Shown one piece after another: positions 36,901 through 51,900 of a stretch of 64,000 nt of DNA. The stretch is from Mactra quadrangularis (lineage: Eukaryota > Mollusca > Bivalvia > Venerida > Mactridae). The position numbers were made by a program, and so were the translations under genes. The first letter of the stretch is position 1. Each line of letters begins with the position of its first letter. The notes under the pieces were generated by a model. The model did not search any database. It worked only from the letters and a program-made list of their open reading frames with translations, and was not told where the DNA came from. The stretch spans positions 51,317,395 through 51,381,394 of the forward strand of contig CM046307.1 in NCBI GenBank assembly GCA_025267735.1, in the 5' to 3' direction.

Positions 36901-39900
36901 TCAATGGTTTATCATGTTTTATATATTTATGTATTTTAGGATTTAAGTAGTAACACACAATATGATGCTGGTGTTACCCTCAATGGTTTATCATGTTTTA
37001 TATATTTATATATTTAAGGATTTAAGTAGTAACACACAATATGATGCTGGTGTTACCCTCAATGGTTTATCATGTTTTATATATTTATATATTACAGGAT
37101 TTAAGTAGTAACACACAATATGATGCAGGAGTAGCACTCAATGGTTTATCATGTTTTATAACTGCTGATTTAGCTAGAGATTTAGCTAATGATATCATGA
37201 CTCTGGTAAGTTATCTACCTTTACATACAGTATAGTTTGGCTATAAAGATCACATTGGTCATCATGCAATTTTTTGTGATATTTATGTTCTTAGTGCTTA
37301 GTTTTAGAGGTAAAAAGTCCCTATATTAAAAGCATTCCACTGCAAAGAACACTTAGGTTATTGCAAAATAACGCTTTTTGATGATTTTTAAGTCTTAAAT
37401 GTTTTGTTTATGAAGCAAAATGTCTTTCTATTTAGACTATCAATTTTAATGGTCCAGATAGTGGAACTTAATTGTGTGGTGATCGTAGGTGACTATATAG
37501 TCACTTCCAAATGGTGTCAGAAGTGTTTGACAAACTCATGCAAGGCCTCTGCTATGCTCCCCTCCCAGCTCAATGAATACATTACATTCACACGCTGCCT
37601 TAAAACGTCTCGATTTATGATATTGACCTTTACTATGAACCTTTAACGATCAATGAAAGTTTACCAAATTCCAATTTAGCTGAAAAACTTTATACGCATT
37701 TTCATTGGTTGAATGGGTAAACATTACCTCACATGGTATGATCATACTAGTGACGAATGCAACCACGTATGACGTCATATATAGCGTGGCTATACTTTGT
37801 ATTTAAGCTCAATAAGTTGCTCTATGTTTACAGTTAAAAGATCAGAGATACACGTTTAAAAAGATCAATATTTACGTTTATTTTTGTTAATTTTCCCTTA
37901 TCTAACTAATGCAAAACTGTCCCAACATCTTTGCATTTCGACATTTTGAAATTACAGGCGTGTGAAACTTTGCATCTATTTTTAAAAAATCATGTGACAG
38001 ACATGCGATTTAAATGTTTATGTGTCTCTGTCTAAAAATAGAAATATCAGTTTGTACGTGGTATTTAAGCAGAGGGAGAAAGTTCAGCGAGTGAATCTTT
38101 CGAACCGATGAATTGGAGAGTAGGCCTCTGCATGGACGGTTTGTTTACTGAGAGCCAGGCCAGCTCTCTGAAAAGTAAAGAGGGGAAGAGTGTGGTGATT
38201 GTAGGTAACTATATAGTCACTTTCAACAGCCTTGCTGTGGGGTTAACCCTTTAGCGATGCGGTTGAGTGTCTGGCCTACCACCTGGGAGAACCGGGTTCA
38301 ATTCCCAGTCAGGGCATATGGTTTTTATTCTCCCAATTTACTTTAATTGTATTTCTCGTAAATTTCTGTTTTCTTCTGGATTACTTGGATATTTCAGAGA
38401 AATAAAAACTGATACTCTACTGTTTTGAAAAAAAGATAACTACTAGGGATAAGTCCTAATTAATAAGATCTATGTTCTGTTCTGTTTGTTCTTATCGCTT
38501 GGATTCTTTCTTTCCATTTACTGATCATTTAAGTTTATTTCATCAAAAGTTTTATTACGTTAGGTCCGCTTCACATTTCTCTAATAACGTTTGTCATTTT
38601 CATTTTACCACCAACAAATGTTATTTTCACTGATATATGTTTATATATTCTTGTTTTGTTTCCAGATGACATCATCTAAGCCATATCTAAGAAAGAAAGC
38701 TGTGTTAATAATGTATAAAGTATTTCTACAATATCCTGAGGCTCTTAGACCAGCGTTTCCAAGATTAAAGGAAAAACTTGAGGATCCTGACCCAGGTTTG
38801 ATATATAACATTACCTAGTAGGGCTGTGGATCGTTGAGAAAATGGCGATCCGATCCGAACCATGATTCATGTGTAACAATTCAAGAAACAAACCACGAGT
38901 CAATAGTTAATGAAAAAGCATACGGGAATTCATTTACATAACGCATATATATAACTATATTGTAAATATAACAAAGTAAGTGAAAAACTACAAAAGCTTT
39001 TATTACATGAAAAGTCATACAAAAGATTCAGAAGAGGATTTTCGTGCATGCCTAAAATGTGTGCGATTTTCGAAATAATAGCAGTGCACAAAGTACTTAA
39101 ATTTATGGTTTCACATGTAGTGCTGCTCATTGTGGGTGGTAATTTAGCCGAAGAGTGTATTTCTTTTTTTGTAAAAATGGATCGTGATCTGACGATTCCG
39201 GAAGTGCCAAATATTGGTTCTCTATTTTCTGGCCGAGATAGCGATTATCCAAGAACTTGAAGGTGATTTCAATGATTAGGAGTTGTCTACATGTTGTTGG
39301 TATAACATGGATATGGCAGCAGGCTCTAGATTGCACATTAAATTTTTTATCTGTTTATATGTTAAAAAAGTTAAAAGTTAAAGTGCCGTTTAAAGTCTGC
39401 TTCCATCTACATGTTCAGCCAACTTTACAATCTTGTACACTAACTCCTGATCATTGAAATCACCCTCAGACAGGCGATCCCTCACAGTACCCATTTACAC
39501 CTGGGTAGAGTGAAACAATTTGTAGGTAAATTTCTTGCTCAAGGAAATTAGCAGTGCCCTTAGTAGGGATCGAACCCAGGACCTCTCGCTCCATAAGAGC
39601 GCGTCCTACCACTGGACCACTGCTCCTACATGTGTGTATTATATATAGATATTTATTATTGTGTATATATTTTAGGTGTTCAATCAGCAGCCGTCAATGT
39701 TATATGTGAATTAGCAAGAAAAAATCCTAGAAATTATCTAGCATTAGCTCCATTATTCTTTAAATTAATGACATCATCAACTAACAACTGGGTTCTCATA
39801 AAAATTATAAAACTAGTAAGTTGATTCTTTTATCATTGTTTTTATCTGTATTGTTTAGAACTAAATTTTAGCTCAACTGAACAAAGAATATGGAGAGCTC

Positions 39901-42900
39901 TTATACTCACCCCGGCATCCGCATTCATATTTCTGATTAAAGTTCTTGTGCAGTAAAATATTTTTTTCAGCATAACTTTTTTTATTTCATAAGGTATTAA
40001 CTTTAAACTTAAAAGTTCTTTGGCAAACGAACACCTTGAGAAAACTGATCATGCATACATCTAGCTATTTTAGTATAATTCGAGTGGCTATTATGGCTTG
40101 TATCATATGTTGATAAACTTTAATTAATTTTGTTTGTTTGTTTGTTGGGTTTAACGCTGTAGCAACACATTTTAAAGGTCATGTAACGGCGGTTAGTCAA
40201 CCTACTCACTCCTCCTGGAAAGGCTAAATCTCTGGATTTAGCTGGTAACCAACCACTAAGCGCATACTTTCGCCAGTGACAGACAACTGCCCTACATAAT
40301 TAAAAATCATTGGTGGGATGGAGAATGGCCATAGAAATAACTTCATGACTAAGCTCCACGAAAGTATGCTCCGCCCAGGAATCGAACCCTCGACCCCTCG
40401 ATCAGTAGACTTGTGTGCTACCAACTGAGCTAGCCAGGCGGCTCTTTTAATTAATTAATGCAGATTTCAAACTTTGCTCAGATGACTATAATGGTTTTTT
40501 TTTAATTTTCCAAAGTAAAAGTTAACTTAATTGTCATAAAACCAGGATTTTGTCAAATTTTCACTAGTCCCTCGTTTCAGACTTGTGGGTAACATTATAA
40601 TATACCATATTTGTATAGTGCTCTTTTCATACTGAATGTATGTTTAAAAGCGCTTCACGATCATATGCATTATTACACAAAAATGTAATCAGTGAAGAGA
40701 TGCAAAATATAAAAATAATAAAATGAATACTAATGAAAACTATGGATAAGTGATCAGTTTAGTGATCATAGTAGTTAAGAAACAAGTGGGTTTCAACTAT
40801 GTGGTCTAGGGCTGCCACGATACGCCTGAAGCGCATTGTGATATATTGCAATACGCTGGCATGGTATCTCTATACGTACCACGATATATTGTGGGCTTTT
40901 AGATTTGTTGTGCCTCTACCGTATTTAACATAAACAATGCAAATTTTAAATGCAGCTACTGATAGAATCTAGCCTCTTTAAGTATTTACGATCATTTAGG
41001 ACTGTGACGGTTAAATTCTTGTAACTTAAGGTTAGATGAAATGAACAATGGAAAAACTGACGCTTCGCTTCTTTTATTTCGCGAAGGGGAGAATTTTCCA
41101 TAAAATAAAAAATATCGCAAAATACCAGTATGTTAAAATCAAACTGCAGTACATATTGCTGCAGCTGCGTATTGCGGTATACCGGTATATCGTGACCGAC
41201 TTAATGTGGTCCATCCCTTTTATTGGTTTTGATGATGACTGTTATACATTCATTCAGTCATAGATTTCTACCTTTTTAACATAAAATATATAATATGCTC
41301 TCTTGTTTGTTTGTTATATCTATTACAGTATTTTAAGTTATAAGAATTTACTTTTTATTTTGTAGTTTGGTGCTTTAACTCCATTAGAACCTCGACTAGG
41401 AAAGAAATTGATTGAACCTTTAACTAACCTCATACATAGGTAAATATGTATTGCTTTTGTCATATGATTTTCTGTATAAGTTACTGTGCATAGATATGTT
41501 TTAGGAAACCATCTTTTATTTTAATGTAGAAGTTTATTTCAACATAAATCTATTAAATTGATTAGGGATGTGCTGAGCGGTTACAATCTTGGACTGGTGA
41601 TCATTGGATAGCCAGGGGCTCGTTGACTAATAATTTCGCTACATATCACTATGAAAAAGCACTTTCTTGTAGCTCTTCTTCTTAGGAAACGGCTCGCTAT
41701 TTACGTCACAAACCAAGATGGTGGCCTGTGCCTATAAACACTTTTGCGCTTATTGCAATTGCACGTTTTCAGGACGATTTCAAACTCAATAAGTCTTTAA
41801 AAAGTATAAAATCATTGTAAAAACATATGTTTATATGAACAATTACAAGTATTTATTAATTTCAATTCATCTATAGTCAGTCAAACATAAAAACCAAATT
41901 GTAGGCAAACAGGAAGTAACATTACTGCGGAGGCAGCCATTTTGATTTGTTACAGCGCTCTCAGGTAGCGAAGATTTTTTACGCTAACTTAGCTACGTAG
42001 CAAAATGAAGCGATATCTTGTAGCAAGTTGTTTCTTATGACTTTGCTACGTAGCGATACCTATCGAATTGCTTAGGCAACGCATCCCAGATCTACATTTC
42101 AAATCATATTCATAACTCGCCTTGTAGATCTATTGAGGAAGAAAATTTATCCTATTATCTAAGTAATTGGCCAAGAAACATAGTAGGGAGTCACTGAGTT
42201 GTAAGAACTTGTTTCTCTATCAAGCTTTAATAAATGTGAATTACAAAGGTGTACACAAACACTGTTGCTGTTCCAAATGTTTTTCCATTTGTGTTTGTGT
42301 TGCCAACAGTAATAAAAGCACTGACCTACTACACAGCCACAAAGAGGGAGCCTTTTTTTAGATTATTAAACTTATGATAAAAAGGGGATACCACCAGCAA
42401 ATAACAAAAACAAGAACCTAAGTTTTTTAACCTTGAAATTCATAGTGGCAAAATCAATGCCATATGGGGGGTTTAAACCAGGTTGCTCCCACCTCTTATG
42501 GACATGGATGAAAGTTTTCAGTACAATTACAGAAAGTATTTTGAGAATAATTCTCTTATTGTATTGTTTGTTTTTTCTCAACTGTCAAAACATGAATAAT
42601 TTCAGGGTGAATGTGTTTATTAAAATCATTGTTGTTATACATCCATGAGTATCCGAAAGTGTGTATTATGATCGAGTAAAGCTGTTTATGCTGTATGTCG
42701 TATGATATGTTTTAGTCAAGATATTTTTAATAACATTAAGGCCGCCAGTACAGAATCAATGCATTCAGTCACCGTGCAATTATTCAAGCTTTTACAGTTG
42801 AGAAAAAATGGACAATAATTTATATGAAATCTGTCTATTTCAGTATTTTGAAAGTAGGCTTTTCAGTATTTTTAAAACTTTTAACTTCCATCCATGAATG

Positions 42901-45900
42901 TATTAAGTTGTGTTAACTAAGTAATATATTCATCTAGTTATGTTTTACTATTACAGTACATCAGCCATGTCACTCCTATATGAATGTATCAACACAGTAA
43001 TTGCTGGTACGTATATTATTATATATCTCATCATTTTACTGCAGTCTTGTCTTGTATATGTTAGACTTTGTGGTACCTGTCCTCTCATGTCAGACGATTT
43101 TTATCTGCTCCAATATCTTCTGTATTCTTGGATCTTTTGTCCATCATCTTATTGACAGAACAGAACAGAACAGAAATTTTATTTGACAAAAGCTCATAGA
43201 CTTATAGTCATAAGCAGAATAACACAATATGATGTACAGATGGTTATATACAAGTTACATGATATGACAGTCCTTATCATACTGTTTGTTGTTAACATTA
43301 CCTCCTGGTTAGAAAAAATATTTATTGATGTGACAAAATCTAGTTTTGTCTGACTGTTTGTCTTATGTTGGTTGAATGAATTATAAGAATTATATTGTAT
43401 GGTATGTTTTGATATATTCTGTTCTTTCTCTGCTATCAAAGTTTGAATAATTTTTCGATGACCGAATATGTTCTCCTATACAAATATGAAGGCCACATTG
43501 ACTCATCTAGCTGATTTTTTTTAATTGCGTAGCAATTTGTCTGGTATACACAGTCTTTAACATGCTATCACAATATCCTGATTGTTTGATGACAAACATT
43601 TTGCACTCAAAGTCACTTTGAAATTATTTATATTTAGACATTTGGAAAAAAGTAAAAAGTAAGAAGTATGATATATTGCAGACAATTAGCAATCAGACAA
43701 TGGTTTATATGATAAAGTGTGGTTCTTGGTTTAAATAGTAGCGCTAACAAGTTGCTGTTGTTTTCCTTTGCTACACCAGCACTGGTTAGATATTGTACCC
43801 AGGAATATATGACATATTGACTGGCCGAGAGAAATTGAGGATCACCTTGTAGACATTTGTATAAAATTATCTACTGTATGGAATGTTTACTACGTGATAT
43901 TTAAACTAATTTATTTATTTGGTTTTTATTTTTAGTACAAAATAGTATGTTGTTGTTTATTTATTTTTGCTTTTATTGTATTCAGAAAATTAATTGTCTG
44001 GTGATGATATCAATGTGTTTGTAGTTGATATATTCTTGTGTGCAAATATATATAAACTTAAAATTTTGTATTTATGAGAAAACTTCTGTTGAATCATGTG
44101 TTTGTCTTAAGTAAAGAAGTATTTTATACATATCTAGCATTTATTGTTTTTAAAAGCTATTTTCAGGTTCAAATAAAAGTAAACATATGATTTATACCTA
44201 ATTCATTTATGTCAATTATATTAAACAGTATGCTAAATGAATGAAAGCACAAACTGTTGTTAAATTCTTTTGATTATGATATTCAGTCAGTTTCCTATCA
44301 ATTCCTATCAATTTTAGCAAACCATGATAAGAACCGAACCCCAATGCACATACTGCTGTCCTGAATATGTTTAGGAATATCTTTAAATATTTAACCACCA
44401 CAATTAAACCACAAATCACTTGTTAAGGAGAAGCATACATAATTTGTGTAATAACAAAAATGAGTGAAGAATTACAGAAGCTTTTGCTTTAAGGAAACCC
44501 ATGTACTCCAAACATTTCTATTACCAGACGTTTTACTGGCATTTTCAGTGATAACGTTTGTGCATCAATCGATAATGTATTGTTCAACTATATATTTTTG
44601 TGACTATCCCATGTACTGTAATTCTAACAATAGATATATTATAAACACTTTACCACACTTATACTCAACACTCTGTAAACAGTGACTTAGTATGGTGATT
44701 GGGATATTTTTTTATTATTACAGATACCTGTCTTGTAATGTCTATGACTTGGATTTTAAGGGCTTTAACTTTTGTGTACAAAGTTACGCCGGACTTTTTA
44801 TAATTTAAATTTATTTTGTGATCTACATGTAGAATGTTTGACACAGTGCATGGGTGAAAGATTTCAGGACTGATCCTGAAGTTCAGGATTTTTGGAACAG
44901 AGAAAGGGTTCTTTCCATATGGAAATGTGGCCTTAAAAACATGAAATTTGGAAATTTCAGGATTTTGAAATTGTTAGACTTTCACCCATGGACACAATGT
45001 CATGTAGTGATGTAATTCTGAAGTTAATCTGTAAATAATAGAGATTTATATAAAAGAAATAATTAAAGTCTACTATTCTGTGATAATCTTAAATAACAAC
45101 AGTCTTCGGATTTATCTAGTGGACCGTGGACCGAGTCCACTGAAATCACTGTCACTCCAGTGACTTTAATAATGGGAGTAGTCCCACACTTCCACCTACT
45201 TTTTACAGCCACTATTTTCCATATTCAATACAAAAAAATGAAGAGTCAGTCCTAAACTAGTCTAATTTATTCTAAATAAAGAAGGATGTAGACTAGTTTT
45301 GCATTGACCCATCGAAATGTTTGTTTGTTGATTGTTTATTGAATTTTGGATTTATTACGCTGAATCATTAGAATGGACTGCTTATTTTTAACATATTGCT
45401 ACATTTTTTTTGGTCCAGTAAACTTAAATTTGATCCAGTAAAAAATTCTATTATGCTGGAGCAAATGCCCAGTGCTGATAAAAGTTTGTTGCAGGACTAA
45501 AATAATGCCTTCCTTTAATCTTACAATTTCTAGGGATGTAACGGTTAACCGATATACTGATTAATATAGCAATACAAGTTCTAACGGCTTTTAATCGGTT
45601 CATTTTTCCTTGATCCTGTTTTGTAGTTATGTGTTGTACTGTTTGTTTTTATCAGAATATGATAGTTAAATATTTAAATAAATGTTCAAATGTATTGAAT
45701 ACTTGAAATAATCTTACTGTGCTTTTAAAGGTTAAATATTTAATCAATTGTTAGAAAAATGTCTCTGGAAGTCTGTTTCAAACCACGCATTTTCCTAACA
45801 TACAGACCATTTTAGACTAATAATTCAAACATTTGGATAAGAGATCATTTGAAAATATTCATATGCGTGCTATACAGATCAAATTAGGATTAGGTACATG

Positions 45901-48900
45901 CATTAATTAATGATTTGCATGTCTAAGCAAAAAAATCAGGTACGTATTGCAATATATTGCAGTACGGGTTTTGCATATTGCAATATGGTTTTTACAGTAT
46001 TGTTACACCCCTAATAATTTCAATACAGTGTATACCAATTCACTCAATTTAATGTGTTTGAAATTAGCAGTTGTCAATATCCTTTTCAGGTTACTGTAAG
46101 TGCTACCTTAGCAACTAAATATTTACTGATAGTTTTTTGAACTGTCAGCTTAAAATGCAATTTTTGATGACTGTTCTTTAAATAGAACTCATTGGGTTTT
46201 TTCAAATGTTGAATTTTATGTTTTTTTGTTGTTTTATAAAATGAAATGTTAGATTTAATGCTGTTTATTGTTATTTCATGTTTTCAGATTTTAGTTAAAC
46301 TTTTGTTTTAGTTAAATATTTATATCAGCAAACAATATGTAACAGTAGCAAGTGTCTTAAAGCTTATTTCTTATAGGGGGTTAGAACCTGTCAGCATTAT
46401 TTAACAATCACATAGTGCTTGCTGCAAATCTTTAATGCCTGCATTTAGTTCACCAAAACAACAGCATGTATAAAGCTGTTCTTCTCTGCTTGTTTTTAGT
46501 TGAAACATCTGCAGCCGTTCATGTTATCATTTTGTAAAAATTTCGCATTTTTTTTATTATATTTTTATAATTTATGAATATTCTGAGTTAAGTTAGTCGA
46601 ATTATTGATCATTTATTGATTTGTGAATAGTTATTGTATTATTTTTTTTAAATAAAAGTTTTTATTTGCTCGTTGAGGAGAGGCTATATAAAATGAACAC
46701 CCTTGATAGATGACTGACTAACTGATTTGGGAAGTGTTTTTGATACGTCCTCTTTAAGTCTGACAATTTTCATGTGATCTTTACCGAACTGTTTCATTAT
46801 GTCTTTCTCTGTGAAAGCTGTGAGGAATTTGACAATCATGTCCATCTACATGGAAACAACACAGTTACCACCCTTGAATTGTGAGGTGTTCATAATTTGT
46901 GACATTTTGTTTATAATCTTTCTTTAGTCTATATTTCATTAGACTTTACAATGTTTATCATTTCTTTATTTGTTTTTTTATATACCGGTATTGTTTTTTA
47001 GTTGATGATGCATGGGGCTGATGTTATGATTTAAATGTGCACCCTTATTTTTTTCATCGCTTGCACTATGTATATAAGCACTTGTTATTAGATTTGATTG
47101 GTAAACCTTATAGAAAGGTGGTATGTAGTTGTAACTGATATATTTATATTATGTTTACTTACAGTACTCATTTCTGTATCTACAGGCATTCCAAATCACA
47201 CCGCTTCCATACAGGTATAGTAATAAAATATATGTTTTTATTATAAGGCCATCCATAGAAAAATGTTTGTTCATAATTTCCCGTCCTAGAATTTTTATCA
47301 AGGCCAGTAATGATTTTTTTTATTATTCAATTGTAAACATTTTAGGGCAGAGCGCTTCATGGACTTTTTAACTCCATTCGGAGAGTATTTTTTACGGACA
47401 TAAAAAATGGGTTTGTCAATAAAAATTGAGTGTCTCCACAATTGTTGAATTGGTCAGGAAATTTCCAAACAAACACTTATTTGAGGATGGCCTAATATAA
47501 TATGTCTGTACAATATAACATTGTATCTCATCAGTTTTACTTTGACTTGTTTGTCTATGCTCTTAAAATATTATGTACTCCACTGTGCCTGATACACCTG
47601 CTGAAGACCTGCCAGCAGTAGACAGTTATATCATACCAACACCTATAGCTGGCAACTTGTTAGCTGGGTGAGAAATGGCACAGTTACGTTTGTTGAGTAT
47701 GTGATAGAGTATTTTATGACACTTAAACACCTTGTTTAAACATTATAAAAATTTCTTCATGAAGGCTACCTTACAGCTCATTGCCTTGTCAGGAATATTC
47801 AACATTTTGACAAACAACCCTCAATTTTTTCATGACAAGGCTAAGTATGACCATTCATCTTAAGTTGATGCAGTGTACAGTTTTTTATAATAAACTTGGC
47901 ATCTTTATTTAAGCACTTTATCCATAGCCTGTAAAGATTGAACTCTTAGATTAATGGCAATATTAAAATATGATTTAACAATGCAATACAAAGTATAACT
48001 GTATACATATAATGTTATTTTGTATCATATATTATATCATGCTATGAGGGATATTGTTGGATTTAGTCAAATATCAGTCAGTCTTTATCTTTAGTATTAT
48101 GTAAAAAACATTTCAATGCTAATTTATTCATCTTCATACTTGCTGTCAGCTAATAGAACAGTTAACTGAAGATGGTCTAATCTTAGTAGTGACTCAATTT
48201 AGCTTAAGTAGATCAGTGTTGCTTTTGAAAATACTAACTGTAGGATTTTTCATTTTTCTCATCTTCATGTGATATCTTCAATCAGTAGTGGTATAATATT
48301 AAATCTAGAGTTATAGAACACTGACTGATATTTTACTATAAATTGTTACCATGGTATTAATGGTTCACATGATGTTATCTTTCTTGTAATCAATCAACAC
48401 TGATGACACAAAGATCACATTACATATTGGTCACATGACATTTATCATGTGATACATTTATCACATAACTTAGTTATCACATAATATATTTAGCAGAGGA
48501 CATAACCTATCACATGACACAAGATACCACATGACAAAACATATTGACCATATGACATATTGGTCACATGACACAATAATAACCTATTTACAATGATCAC
48601 ATGAAACAACATATTACATGAAACGGCATTTCACATGAAACAACATATTACATTGATACAACATAACACATGAAACAACACATCACATGACACAACTTAT
48701 CACATGAATCAAAATATCACATTACACAACTTATCACACGAATCAAAATATCAACTGAGATAACTTATCACATGAAACAACATATTATTTGACACATCAT
48801 ACTGACCATATGACATGCCACATTGGTCACATGTCACATTTATAACATATTACAATTATCACATGACATAACATGTCTCAAAACATGATGACCACATGAC

Positions 48901-51900
48901 ATATTGATCACATGACTTGAAACATTTATCACATGACATGACATATTGATCACATGGTACATTGAGCACTAGACATGTCATCATTTCTGATGTGATCAGT
49001 AAAGTATGTGATATATATCAGTGTTGATGGTTACATGTATAACAGTTTGTATTGGGTTACTTGGTGATTATGTTCACTGTTGCTACATTGTTTATATATT
49101 CAAACAAACAAGCTTTCTATGTTTATGTATTATCTTGTTACCATAGTAACTGTTCTAACTTCCTGCTTCTTGTCATTTCAATATTGCTTCATGGCCTGGT
49201 GACAGAGTGAACACAATATATTGTATATAGTACATTGTTATTGCTATATGTTGCTATGCTATAATACAACCTGCGTTATCTTTCTGGTTCCTGGTCTCTT
49301 GGCTTATGTCTCCCTGTCTTGCTTCTATGTTACATTTGGGTTTTAGTGAACTCTCTCATTGTTGCAATATAAGGCTGGAACATTAAGATTAGTCTATATT
49401 TAACATGTATTTAAACCTCCCCGAAACATTGTGAGAATTGTTATAGACCAACCGTTCGAAGACTTTTATATCTTGTTGTTAGTTAAGGTAAGTCTGCTTT
49501 TTCAAACATGGTCTTCATCATATTCCAGTAATTGGTCAGGAGTCGTTGTCTGACTGTAACTTTGACCAGTAGAAAAAAGGGAAGACAACCATTTCATGCA
49601 ATATTTAAGTAATATAATATACTGATTAAAACTATGAACATTGCGCTATTGAGTCAACTCTCCTCTGTTGTTGATAGGTTAAAGTTGCTTTTTTCAAATC
49701 AGTGTAACTTAATGATATAAAGTTGTAGGTAAAGCCAAGGTACTGCCTATATATGTTGATATAGGGTTCAATTATTTGCATATGATGGGAGTCTTGTATC
49801 TTTAGGTTTATCTCAAGAATGATAGCCGCGGCCATGGCGTAATGGTTAGCATGTCTGACTTCGAATCCAGAGATCGCGGGTTCAAGCCGGTCCCGGTCGG
49901 TCATACCCCATACATGAGTTGTCGGCCTCGTGGTAGGGTAAGTTAGTACTGGTGATAGCATAGTGTCCAGGAAACTTATAGTAGGAAGAGCTGGCCATCG
50001 TATATATGACCTATATATGTGTTAAATATGACGTTAAAGAGAAAAAAAACAAAAAAAAACCAAGAATGATGGTTAGTTGGTCTGTCAGCCTCATATGACC
50101 CAGACAGCCTCATTTGACCCAGTCAGCCTCATATGACCCAGTCAGCCTCATATGATCCAGTCAGCCTCATATGACCCAGTTAGCCTCATATGACCCAGAC
50201 AGCCTCATTTGACCCAGTCAGCCTCATATGACCCAGTTAGCCTCATATGATCCAGTCAGCCTCATATGACCCAGTTAGCCTCATATGATCCAGTCAGCCT
50301 CATATGACCCAGTTAGCCTCATATGATCCAGTCAGCCTCATATCACCCAGTCAGCCTCATATGACACCACCAGCCTCATATGACCCAGTCAGCCTCATAT
50401 CACCCAGTCAGCCTCATATCACCCAGTCAGCCTCATATCACCCAGTCAGTCTCATATGACCCAGTCAGCCTCATATCACCCAGTCAGCCTCAGATCACCC
50501 AGTCAGCCTCATATCACCCAGTCAGCCTCATATGACCCAGTCAGCCTCATATGACCCAGTCAGCCTCATATCACCCAGTCAGCCTCATATCACCCAGTCA
50601 GTCTCATATGACCCAGTCAGTCTCATATGACCCAGTCAGCCTCATATCACCCAGTCAGCCTCAGATCACCCAGTCAGCCTCATATGACCCAGTCAGTCTC
50701 ATATCACCCAGTCAGCCTTATATGACTCAGTCAGCCTCATATGACTCACTCAGCCTCATATGACCCAGTCAGCCTCATATGACCCAGATTGTTGAAAGGA
50801 TCAAGCACAAAATCAAGCAAGAACAATTATGTATTTAGATTAAGTTGCCATGACTACTGTGATTACTGGGGTTTATGCTGATTTTATATTCCTAATGTGT
50901 TATCTTACTTCTATTTATAATCACAGTGATTTTGTCTGTGCTGTATGATGGCCGTAAAACTGATCCCTGTATGTTCAATAAATGATATTATCTCTTCATC
51001 CCTCAGGAAAAACAACTTACATTCAAATTCCACAGTCCTCGCCACTTATTCTGCATTACAGCTGTGTGGAAGGTCTGAGATTTACGACAGTTGCTGTTCC
51101 TGATATATTTGCTTACACCTTTTCATAATGTTATATAGTCCGTCAGAATTAACCTGAATTTGACCTTTATGCAAGAATACATTAAATACTGTATTCATTT
51201 TCTAATTTTGTCTTCGGCTGTAAATCACTTTTTATCGGAAGCTTTCGTCAAAATCCACATGCCATTTTACATAATTGATATATAGTCACAGGCTGTTATA
51301 AACATGTGTACAATCGTATACACGCATACAGAAACTCATCAATTGTAAGTGAAGCCTGTAATTATTATAATGAGGTAGTTCAAGCTCAGGTTACTATTGT
51401 TGCACTATAACAGTAATATAAGTTGTTGTTAATACAGAACACTATGTATGGTGGTATATATCATAATGTAATTTTGTTGTTACACTTTAATGTCATATAG
51501 TTCTATAGATAGATTCATCATTGCATGACATAGGTTATATTATATGGATGGATCAGTGCTAAATCTAGGCTACATACGATGAGTAAAATAAAGGATAGAG
51601 ATAAGGATTTAGACCAGTTTTGCACTGACCAATCAGTTTATAATGTAATACTGTTGTTTCTATACTAACTGGTACATGTAACTATGTACTGTGAGAAGAA
51701 TCATAGTTGATAAAAATTGGTAAGATTGTTAGCTGGAGTATTTGAAGAATAGTGGGGCTATCCTAGAGAGCCTCCAGTCAATGTCGGTGAAAGCATCCAC
51801 ATTACACTTCTTGGTCAAATTTTTAGGAGCGACATTTTTGTATCTTTGATTCACTTGAAATTTCATATCTGTATACAGGGTTACCATTGGAGGTCAAATA

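Noticed and set aside
36719..37097. Mutually exclusive or cassette exons for AP3D1
   Set aside because: The upstream copies have no donor and no second half, and every reading reaches a stop. They are decoys, not alternative exons.
4180..40444. Genuine tRNA genes at the A/B-box heads
   Set aside because: Each complete head is followed by a shared SINE body and often bounded by a 10-11-bp target duplication. The cloverleafs are imperfect.
50084..50787. CRISPR-like array
   Set aside because: Units of 19 bp abut each other without unique spacers, and the DNA is clearly from an animal.
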